A stretch of DNA of 6,172 nt, from NCBI GenBank assembly GCA_028876035.1, contig JAGWTK010000244.1, positions 1 to 6,172 of the forward strand, in the 5' to 3' direction. The stretch is from Bacteroidota bacterium (GTDB lineage Bacteria > Bacteroidota > Bacteroidia > Chitinophagales > Chitinophagaceae). Under the pieces are notes generated by a model that worked only from the letters and a program-made list of their open reading frames with translations, was not told the origin of the DNA and did not search any database. This document shows positions 1-6,008 of this stretch, one piece after another (position 1 is the stretch's first letter; every line of letters begins with the position of its first letter). A program made the translations under genes and the position numbers.

Positions 1-187
1 GGAACCAAACAAAACTCAGCTTTACCTTTTCCCAACCTAACCCCATGCTAAACCAAATTGTACTCATTAAACAGAAAAACAAGCAAAAACAATCATTTCA
101 CTGTTTTCCCCGGACAACAGTGATTTATTGATTTCTGGATTGCTGGATGTAGGTCTTTAGCGCCGAAGACGTACAACTTAGAACTTA
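1..187. other. Non-coding region after the operon
   Basis: No convincing gene is present on either strand. It is AT-rich and contains only the hairpin at 98-123 and the first copy of the direct repeat at 176-187. A plus-strand ATG at 45 opens just 28 codons of low-complexity Lys/Gln-rich sequence and is not supported as a gene. Confidence 0.6.
98..123 (-). terminator. Weak terminator-like hairpin downstream of the operon
   Basis: TCACTGTT (98-105) and AACAGTGA (116-123) are perfect 8-bp inverted arms around a 10-nt loop, about 65 nt after the stop of the last gene. On the minus strand the hairpin is followed by a T-rich run (two TTTTT blocks within about 25 nt). The stem is AT-rich and the T run does not begin immediately, so a Rho-independent terminator is plausible but weak. 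Confidence 0.4.
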
Positions 188-201
188 TTACTTAGAACTT
201 A
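176..201. repeat. Tandem 12-bp direct repeat at the 3' end of the Aur1-like gene
   Basis: The 12-mer ACTTAGAACTTA occurs exactly at 176-187 and again at 190-201, a 14-base period, and is itself built from a repeated ACTTA/AACTTA unit. The second copy encodes the final residues of the Aur1-like protein and both flank its stop codon. It may be a short slippage-derived repeat or a degenerate piece of a dispersed intergenic element; only two copies are visible. Confidence 0.7.
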
Positions 202-1102
202 GCACTTCCGGGTTCCGCTTCCCGAAGAAATAACGGTAAAGCGCATTGAAAAGGCTGATGCCCACAATGGCGCATACGATGCCCGCCAGCACATCTAATA
301 CATAATGGTGGTTGGTATACACGGCAGAAAACCAGATACCACACATCACCACAGCCGCAACTACCCGCATCACCGGCATCTTATTCTTCACTGCATAATA
401 AAACACGATGATCGGGTAGGCAGAATGCAGGGAAGGCATTGCCGCAAAAACATTGGAGCCTTTGGTATACAGGGATTGAAAAATATTTGCGTGCACCAAT
501 GCGTCGAAACGCGCCAGCCCCGCCGTATTCCCGGGAATCCCCTGGCGAAACACAAAACCGTACTGGGTAATATACCAGGGCGGTGCCGCAGGGTAGGAAT
601 AATACACCACAAAACCAATGAGGTTTACAACCAGGAAGGTGAAGGAGAATTTATAAAAATCGGGCAGTTTCTTAAAATACAGGTAGAAGGCAAAGCCCAG
701 GGGAACGGGGATCCAGCAGAGATAGAATAAGCCTGTAATGATATCGAGCCAGCGCGAAGGATGTTGTTGCCAGAACTCATTGGGCGTAAGCCGTACGCCG
801 TTGACGGTTATCCCAAAAATACTCTTCTCCGCATGGTATATCTGTTCAATGTGCACGGGTTGAAAGCGATAATTTGGAAAGGCTTTCATGTAATCGAATA
901 TGATCCAGTATACAATGAAAACAGAAAATGAAATAACAAAACTGCGGGTAGCCAGCGAAGAAAAGAAAAGCACATTACACAATACCACCAGGAACACCTG
1001 CTCCGGGCGAAAGCCAATCAATGCATAGGACAACAACAGGTAGGCTGCTGATATCACAAACATGATGAGCAATAAACGCGTCGTGAACAGTCGGGTGGCC
1101 AT
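188..1102 (-). CDS. Aur1-like PAP2-superfamily phosphotransferase (putative inositol phosphorylceramide synthase)
   Basis: A 304-residue polytopic membrane protein with hydrophobic spans near residues 11-31, 36-51, 54-71, 120-142, 152-168, 228-238, 245-262 and 268-289. It has the three conserved blocks of the Aur1/inositolphosphotransferase branch of PAP2 proteins: YPAAPPWY (170-177), MPSLHSAYP (222-230) and NHHYVLDVLAG (264-274). The expected catalytic triad is H226, H266 and D270, with the same His-x3-Asp spacing as fungal Aur1. Aur1 moves phosphoinositol from phosphatidylinositol to ceramide, giving inositol phosphorylceramide and diacylglycerol. The upstream transferase and hydroxylase fit that reaction. 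A plain lipid phosphatase or another head-group transferase remains possible. The start at 1102 is preferred because it overlaps the upstream stop as TAATG and lies just before the first helix. An ATG at 1159 would add 19 polar residues inside the hydroxylase gene. The last codons (EVLSSK and stop) lie in a short direct repeat. Confidence 0.88.
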   Translation of the reverse strand: MATRLFTTRLLLIMFVISAAYLLLSYALIGFRPEQVFLVVLCNVLFFSSLATRSFVISFSVFIVYWIIFDYMKAFPNYRFQPVHIEQIYHAEKSIFGITVNGVRLTPNEFWQQHPSRWLDIITGLFYLCWIPVPLGFAFYLYFKKLPDFYKFSFTFLVVNLIGFVVYYSYPAAPPWYITQYGFVFRQGIPGNTAGLARFDALVHANIFQSLYTKGSNVFAAMPSLHSAYPIIVFYYAVKNKMPVMRVVAAVVMCGIWFSAVYTNHHYVLDVLAGIVCAIVGISLFNALYRYFFGKRNPEVLSSK

Positions 1103-1104
1103 TA
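1100..1104 (-). promoter_or_regulatory. TAATG stop/start overlap coupling hydroxylase and Aur1-like gene
   Basis: The minus strand reads TAATG here: the TAA of the hydroxylase gene shares its last base with the ATG of the next gene. This is a common translational-coupling arrangement. It decides the start of the downstream gene at 1102 in preference to an in-frame ATG at 1159, which would overlap the hydroxylase gene by 58 nt. Confidence 0.6.
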
Positions 1105-1740
1105 ATGGCTGCTTTCTTGCTTTTTCGGGGGAAAGGTTGTTCTGAAAATAAGGTCCCATAAGGAAGAACTCACACCGTATCCCTTGCTGGCATCGGCGTA
1201 ATGGTGCAGCATATGGTGTTGCTTGATCGCCTTCATGATCGGACTCCTGAAATTCGCATGGTGCATAGCATAGTGCATCATGTCATAGGTAAGATAACCC
1301 GCCAGGAATCCTGCGAAGAATGCATCAATCATTGTTCCTGGCAATAACCAGGTGAACAAAAAATAAAACAACAAGGCAAGGGGAATACTGGCAGATGGAG
1401 GCATTACCAGTCGCTTCGCGTCACGCGGGTAGTCGTGGTGAACCCCGTGAAAGATAAAGTGCAGGCGCAAACCCCAGCCCGACTTCGGCACATAGTGAAA
1501 GATAAAACGATGCAGAATGTATTCAGTAATGGTCCAGATAAATAAACCCGCCCCCAGGTAAAGGAATAAGCGCGGAATGCTGTTGCCCACGACCGCGAGC
1601 GAACGATAGATAAATACAATGATCACGGGCACGTAAATAAACAAAGGCACGGAATAATGCACCTTCGACAAACTTTCCAGGAAATCGCTTTTGAACATCC
1701 TGGTTGACCCCGCATCGTTTGAAATGTAATTTTTGGGCAT
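1102..1740 (-). CDS. Fatty-acid 2-hydroxylase-like membrane di-metal oxygenase (FA2H/Scs7 type)
   Basis: A 212-residue protein of the fatty acid hydroxylase / sterol desaturase superfamily. All four histidine clusters are present: H77-x4-H82 (HRFIFH), H98-x2-H101-H102 (HGVHH), H156-x3-H160 (HYAMH) and H176-x2-H179-H180 (HMLHH). This is the ten-histidine di-metal set seen in yeast Scs7 and human FA2H. The surrounding sequence is also FA2H-like: EYILHRF, LHFIFHGVHHDYPRDAKRLV, GYLTYDMMHY and GYGVSSSLWDLIF. Hydrophobic spans lie near residues 31-47, 57-76, 115-134 and 139-152. FA2H enzymes add a hydroxyl to carbon 2 of the N-acyl chain of ceramides, using oxygen and an electron donor. This protein has no cytochrome b5 domain, unlike the eukaryotic enzymes, so electrons must come from a separate partner. 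Its place between the transferase and the Aur1-like gene supports a ceramide or IPC substrate. The stop overlaps the next ATG by one base. A related lipid hydroxylase such as a carotenoid hydroxylase is less likely given the motif spacing. Confidence 0.88.
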   Translation of the reverse strand: MPKNYISNDAGSTRMFKSDFLESLSKVHYSVPLFIYVPVIIVFIYRSLAVVGNSIPRLFLYLGAGLFIWTITEYILHRFIFHYVPKSGWGLRLHFIFHGVHHDYPRDAKRLVMPPSASIPLALLFYFLFTWLLPGTMIDAFFAGFLAGYLTYDMMHYAMHHANFRSPIMKAIKQHHMLHHYADASKGYGVSSSLWDLIFRTTFPPKKQESSH

Positions 1741-1745
1741 AGCTA

Positions 1746-3062
1746 CTATATTTTCAGCCGGTCCGATATTTCCCTGCCGTTCGTATCGGTTCCCCGGATT
1801 TCCACGTATTCAATTTTTGGCGACCAAAACGAACCACCGTTGATTTTGATAAAGATCCGGTTTAATACCACCGGTTTGGAATTTACGGTTGTGTATACCC
1901 GGTACTTATTATCGCCTGGTGAACGGAGCAGGAAAAGCTGGTATTTCTTGTAGGACACAAAATGCAGGCTATACCCGCTCTTATTACTCAGTTCTGCCGC
2001 CTTAATGCCGTAGGCAAAAGTACGTTGTATATAAGAAAGTTCCTCCTTCTGACCTTTTTCAGAATAGCGTATCCAATACGCATGCACCGGGTCGTCCTTA
2101 TCGGGCTCCCCGTTTACGATATTTAAATCATATACAATGGTATTGCGGTTAGAAGTGCGCTGCAGGTAAAACAAATGATTGGGTGTACGGGGTGGCACGG
2201 GAAAGCTATCCATCAGGCGTTTATCTGCCTCTGCTGCTGCCGGTGCCTGCCCTGCAACTATTTGCATCGAAGCCGCCGTTAGCAGGAGCAATACCATCAG
2301 GGCCGACTTCGCCGGGAGCTTATCCTTCGCTTTTTCTTTTTCTGTTACTGCGGCTGTTGCAGCTACTTCCCTTTGATCAAAGGCCTTTTTGGCATCGCGG
2401 AGGCGGCGTATCGCGGTAATATTGGTGAGAATCGCCATGATACCCAGCGGAAGTGTGAAAATGGTCATGGTTTCAAACACATGAAAAGAAATACCAGGCA
2501 CATACAATTTATAATCTCCCCCGATAATGCTGCCGGTAATACCACAAGCCAGCGCTGCTATACCTACGAGTACAACTCTTTCTGGTCTTTGCATCAGGCC
2601 GCCTTTCAGCGCAATCCCCAATCCCTCGGCCCTGGCGCGGGTATAGCTCACCATCATTGAGCCTATCAACGCTACAAAGGCCGATAATGAGCTGATAAAA
2701 TAATGGTGTGATACGAGGTAGTAACAAATACCGAGGAACATGAACAGCTCGCTGTAGCGATCCAGCACGGAATCATACATGGCTCCGAAGGCCGAACTCA
2801 TATTGCCCAGCCGCGCTACTTGTCCGTCAAGCATATCAAACAAACCGGCAAACAAAATCAGGGCACCGGCCCAGCCGACATAGGAAAGATCACCGCGATT
2901 GCTTTTCTCGGCCCCGGCAATAAACACAACAGCTACCCCAATGTTCAGCATAAGGCCAATGGTGGTTACCCCATTCGGCGTGAGGCCGATCCTGATCAGC
3001 AGCCTTACAAACGGATTGATGATGGAATATATGAATTGCTGTAGCCTGTCTCTGACACTCAT
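1746..3062 (-). CDS. CDP-alcohol phosphatidyltransferase (putative phosphatidylinositol-phosphate synthase) fused to DUF4833
   Basis: A 438-residue two-part protein. Residues about 1-225 are a multi-helix CDP-alcohol phosphatidyltransferase. They carry the complete D-x2-D-G-x2-A-R-x8-G-x3-D-x3-D signature with D76, D79, G80, A83, R84, G93, D97 and D101; these acidic residues bind the metals and the CDP-lipid. LTPNGVT (27-33) precedes it. The family swaps CMP on CDP-diacylglycerol for an alcohol. The neighbours suggest inositol phosphate as acceptor, but other acceptors cannot be excluded. Residues about 226-253 are a charged, Lys/Glu-rich linker. Residues about 254-272 are a hydrophobic segment (ALMVLLLLTAASMQIVAGQ) that looks like a signal peptide or membrane anchor. 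Residues about 287-438 match DUF4833 (HLFYLQRTSNRNTIVYDL; DPVHAYWIRY; FWSPKIEYVEIRG), a domain of unknown function. The ATG at 3062 was chosen because it follows a Shine-Dalgarno-like site 10 nt after the upstream stop. A TTG at 3083 would add seven residues. Confidence 0.9.
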   Translation of the reverse strand: MSVRDRLQQFIYSIINPFVRLLIRIGLTPNGVTTIGLMLNIGVAVVFIAGAEKSNRGDLSYVGWAGALILFAGLFDMLDGQVARLGNMSSAFGAMYDSVLDRYSELFMFLGICYYLVSHHYFISSLSAFVALIGSMMVSYTRARAEGLGIALKGGLMQRPERVVLVGIAALACGITGSIIGGDYKLYVPGISFHVFETMTIFTLPLGIMAILTNITAIRRLRDAKKAFDQREVAATAAVTEKEKAKDKLPAKSALMVLLLLTAASMQIVAGQAPAAAEADKRLMDSFPVPPRTPNHLFYLQRTSNRNTIVYDLNIVNGEPDKDDPVHAYWIRYSEKGQKEELSYIQRTFAYGIKAAELSNKSGYSLHFVSYKKYQLFLLRSPGDNKYRVYTTVNSKPVVLNRIFIKINGGSFWSPKIEYVEIRGTDTNGREISDRLKI

Positions 3063-3067
3063 TGAAG

Positions 3068-3074
3068 CCCTTTT
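3068..3074 (-). promoter_or_regulatory. Shine-Dalgarno-like AAAAGGG deciding the transferase start
   Basis: Reading the minus strand, the stop of the DUF5686 gene runs straight into AAAAGGG, followed five bases later by ATG at 3062. This purine-rich site overlaps the upstream stop codon and favours the ATG at 3062 over a TTG at 3083, which lies within the upstream gene. Bacteroidota depend little on such sites, so it is supporting evidence only. Confidence 0.45.
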
Positions 3075-5631
3075 AAAAATCAAATTTAAACCTTCCTCTT
3101 ATACCCCACTGCGGTACATTGGGATGATCCAGGTAGGTAAACCGTTTAACCACATCCACCCTGAAGATTTTCAGGATATTGGCAATGCCCACGCTGCACT
3201 CGATGTACGGCTCGCGGGAAAGGCTAAACGTAGAAGTGACCCCATTGGTCACCGGGAATTTCACCTGGTCGGGTGTTTTGGCCGGATTGTTTTCATCCCT
3301 GATGCCGCCATACAAAACCTTTGCTGTAACCACTTCCCGAAGCTTGGCCTTCTTTATCAATGGAATTTTGTTAAAAATGAAACCATTGAAATAGTGATCA
3401 ACATTCAAAGCAACATAATGATCACTTACAAACTCAAGGAAGTTCATCAGGTTGTACGACTGCAACTGGTAGGAATAGGTTTGATTGGCGCGGTGGATAT
3501 CCATCAGCGGAAAAGGCACTTTTCCAGCGAGGTAACCGCCTTCCAGTGATACGTCTGTGTATCCGAGTTGTGATAGATAAAAACGTTTATAGATATTGGC
3601 ATTGATCGACTGGTAATTGTACTCACCACCGAATAACCCCTTCACCCCCGCAATATAGCGCAGTTTAAAAATAGGATACTTGTTGAAAATCGGTATACGG
3701 TACAGTTTGCCCTGGTAGAATTGTTCATGCGGCGCGTAACGGAATTCGACCGATAGTTCACCAGTGGTGATAGCGGGCAGGTTATACGCCGAGCCATTTA
3801 CGTCTTTCTGGTACACAAATTCCTTACCTGCCGGTGACTGTTTCCAATACTTTGTACCGAGTGTATACGAAAGATGGTTGTTCAGCTCCCGCACGTAATC
3901 GAGACGGAAAATATCGTTGTACAGCCATTTGTTATTATCGCCCCGTTTGAAAGAAAGCAGTAGGTTATCTTCCTGCACGAACTGCAGTTCCTGTCCGGGT
4001 ATCTTGGTATCGCGCTGAAACGATGCCCGCAGGTAGTGTAACGGGAAATCGTAAATCGTTTTATTGTTGATCGAATACGTACCACTCAAAAAGTATTTCC
4101 ATTTCTCATCCTTGAAACCGTAGGCGGCGTAGGTTTCCGTATAAAACCGGTTGCTGAGTTTGGGGGTGGTTCTACCGCCTAAACGCAGGCGGAACCCTTC
4201 CACCGGGTTAAAGCTGTAAAATGTATTCACCGGTCCCACTTCAACCGGACCAAAGGTTTTATACCCCGCCAGCAGCAAGGTGGCAATGTCCAGTGTACGT
4301 TTGAACGAAGGCATTTTCTTCAGGCTGTCGATATTGGCATACACTTTCGATTCCGAACTGGTAAGGGAATCGTGGCGATTCTTATCCCAGTAATCGGCCT
4401 GTTTATTCAGGGCACCTTCCAGTATTACGGTACGCGGGCCTTCAAATACAGAGTCATCGATGGGCACGTCGGTCTGAAAATCTTTGTACGACACGGTGCG
4501 TTCCCCAACAAAGCCACCGCCGTTCTTCGATAAACCAAAATCGGCAATCATGTCGCTCTTCGACACGTGGTAACGGCCATTACTGCCTTTCTCAAAATCC
4601 TGCGCAATCTTCAGTTCACGCACAAAGTTGATATTGGCGTATTTGCTAACGAGGATATTCAGTTTTTGAATCGCATAATGTCCGTCCAATGTGATATACA
4701 GCGTACCGCGCAGCAGCAGATCGTTCGGGTTGCGTGGTGAAAAATACAGGCGAATGAGTTTTTCACCATTCACTTCCAGCGTATCCTTAATGAAGTACAT
4801 GTAGAACGTGGGTGCGATATCGGCGATCGGACTTAAAAACTGGTTGGTAAGCAGGGAAAGGTTGCTGCTGTAGATGTCCACATCTTCATAGAGCCGGTTG
4901 AGGTAGGCGCTTACGCCGCGGCTATCGATGAATTCACCAAAATCTACTTTTTTCTGTGCGACGATAACCGTTTTACTGCGTTCCGGCTTTTTCTGTAAGT
5001 AATTCCTGGAGATGGTTTCTTCGAGATAAACAGGAAGGATCGATTTTCCTTCTATTTTGGTGGTATCGGCATTATCGAATACGAATCCGAATTTTTTGGT
5101 GAACCGGTTCTTCTTAAGCTTTTCAGAAAGGTTACTCAGCGACACCTGCATTTTCTCATATCGTTCAAACGTGGAAGAGTTGAATGACTCCACCCTGTTT
5201 GAATCTTTATGGTTGATGACCTGGCGGATGAGTTCCACTGCCGGGTTGTCCTTATTACGATAACGCTGCTTGTTTTTCTTTGTAACAGTAACGTTGGAGA
5301 GTTCGCTATAGGTGGCGTGGAGTTTTACGGAAATCACCAGCATGCCGGTATCCTGCTTAATCGGAATGCGCAGCTTCTTATACCCGATAATGGAAAATTC
5401 GATGTATACAGGAGATTGCTCTGTTTGCAGAAAATAGGCGCCCTGGGCGTCTGTGCGCACGCCGCCACCATTTTTGAAATACACACTCACATTGGAAAGC
5501 GGTGTGCCGGTGGTTGAATCACTCACAACACCCGTTACGGTGATGCGCTGTGCCTGTGCAAATTGAAACCCCAGGATCAATCCAACCAACCATAACCAAA
5601 CTTTATATCGCGTCCTTTTCTGTAGTAACAT
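3073..5631 (-). CDS. DUF5686 outer-membrane beta-barrel protein with carboxypeptidase-regulatory-like domain
   Basis: An 852-residue exported protein. Residues 1-27 form a signal peptide: a basic start (MLLQKRTRYK), a hydrophobic core, and a likely cut after AQA before QR. Residues 30-118 form a CarboxypepD_reg-like Ig-type domain (ITVTGVVSDSTTGTPLSNVS, then a YFKNGG/RTDAQGAY turn), typical of Bacteroidota surface proteins. From about residue 120 it matches the DUF5686 family, with the hallmark RYRNKDNPAVELIRQVI (123-139). The C-terminal half alternates aromatic and polar residues in amphipathic strands and ends in an aromatic-terminated strand (RFKFDF), as in outer-membrane barrels. There is no TonB box or plug that I can see, so it is not a standard SusC-type receptor. 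Function of the family is unknown to me. The ATG overlaps the end of the GtrA gene by 29 nt. It is the only Met that keeps the signal peptide, so the overlap looks real. Placement in a lipid operon hints at a role in outer-membrane lipid handling. Confidence 0.88.
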   Translation of the reverse strand: MLLQKRTRYKVWLWLVGLILGFQFAQAQRITVTGVVSDSTTGTPLSNVSVYFKNGGGVRTDAQGAYFLQTEQSPVYIEFSIIGYKKLRIPIKQDTGMLVISVKLHATYSELSNVTVTKKNKQRYRNKDNPAVELIRQVINHKDSNRVESFNSSTFERYEKMQVSLSNLSEKLKKNRFTKKFGFVFDNADTTKIEGKSILPVYLEETISRNYLQKKPERSKTVIVAQKKVDFGEFIDSRGVSAYLNRLYEDVDIYSSNLSLLTNQFLSPIADIAPTFYMYFIKDTLEVNGEKLIRLYFSPRNPNDLLLRGTLYITLDGHYAIQKLNILVSKYANINFVRELKIAQDFEKGSNGRYHVSKSDMIADFGLSKNGGGFVGERTVSYKDFQTDVPIDDSVFEGPRTVILEGALNKQADYWDKNRHDSLTSSESKVYANIDSLKKMPSFKRTLDIATLLLAGYKTFGPVEVGPVNTFYSFNPVEGFRLRLGGRTTPKLSNRFYTETYAAYGFKDEKWKYFLSGTYSINNKTIYDFPLHYLRASFQRDTKIPGQELQFVQEDNLLLSFKRGDNNKWLYNDIFRLDYVRELNNHLSYTLGTKYWKQSPAGKEFVYQKDVNGSAYNLPAITTGELSVEFRYAPHEQFYQGKLYRIPIFNKYPIFKLRYIAGVKGLFGGEYNYQSINANIYKRFYLSQLGYTDVSLEGGYLAGKVPFPLMDIHRANQTYSYQLQSYNLMNFLEFVSDHYVALNVDHYFNGFIFNKIPLIKKAKLREVVTAKVLYGGIRDENNPAKTPDQVKFPVTNGVTSTFSLSREPYIECSVGIANILKIFRVDVVKRFTYLDHPNVPQWGIRGRFKFDF

Positions 5632-6007
5632 CTGGGCTTACTTTAAATACAAACCTTTTTTGCAGGAAATAGTTGTAGCAGGTTCCCACCAGGATACTAA
5701 CTATCACCTTCGAAACTATATACGGAAAAACCGACCAATGTGTCATGCCAAACATGCCGGCCGCATTCAATACCAGGTTGCCGCTCCACACCAGGGCATA
5801 TTTCGCTGCCTGCACCTTTGCAGGTTGCCGGCCCTCAAATACCCAGTTGCGGTTGATAACGAAATTCACAATGCCCCCGGTGATGGTCCCTTCCACTGAA
5901 GCCTGCAGCACGGGAATAGCTGCCAGTTCCACCAGCAGGGCCGTCAGCAGGAGATCAGTGAGAGAAGCAATCAGGGAAGACATTTGTGCCTTCAGAAATG
6001 TAAGCAT
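5603..6007 (-). CDS. GtrA-family integral membrane protein
   Basis: A 134-residue protein with about four membrane helices (near residues 8-30, 33-53, 67-87 and 93-115) and the two signature motifs of the GtrA family. These are NFVINRNWVF (48-57), after helix 2, and YNYFLQKRFVF (111-121), at the end of helix 4. Length and layout are normal for the family. Known GtrA proteins act in the inner membrane in moving or using polyprenyl-phosphate sugars for glycosylation of O-antigen or wall polymers. No glycosyltransferase is in the window, so the substrate is unknown. Its place between lipid head-group genes suggests it could help flip or modify an inositol lipid, which is inference only. The ATG sits one base after the upstream stop. 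Its 3' end overlaps the next gene by 29 nt. A later Met (residue 9) is possible but would lose the coupled start. Confidence 0.9.
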   Translation of the reverse strand: MLTFLKAQMSSLIASLTDLLLTALLVELAAIPVLQASVEGTITGGIVNFVINRNWVFEGRQPAKVQAAKYALVWSGNLVLNAAGMFGMTHWSVFPYIVSKVIVSILVGTCYNYFLQKRFVFKVSPDVTTEKDAI

Positions 6008-6008
6008 G

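Noticed and set aside
305..730. 141-residue plus-strand open reading frame rich in His and Arg
   Set aside because: It lies antisense inside the Aur1-like gene, whose catalytic motifs are in this stretch; no family resemblance or start signal seen.
1103..1159. N-terminal extension of the Aur1-like protein from an ATG at 1159
   Set aside because: It would overlap the hydroxylase gene by 58 nt and add a polar stretch with no family match; the TAATG start at 1102 is more economical. It cannot be fully excluded.
2899..3549. 216-residue plus-strand open reading frame
   Set aside because: It runs opposite the DUF5686 and transferase genes, spans their junction, has no recognisable domain, and both minus-strand genes are firmly identified.
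5209..5517. 102-residue plus-strand open reading frame
   Set aside because: Antisense to the conserved N-terminal domains of the DUF5686 protein; composition is that of a shadow frame.
3073..5631. TonB-dependent SusC-like receptor
   Set aside because: The N-terminal carboxypeptidase-regulatory-like domain suggested it, but there is no plug domain or TonB box and the motif at residues 123-139 is that of DUF5686.
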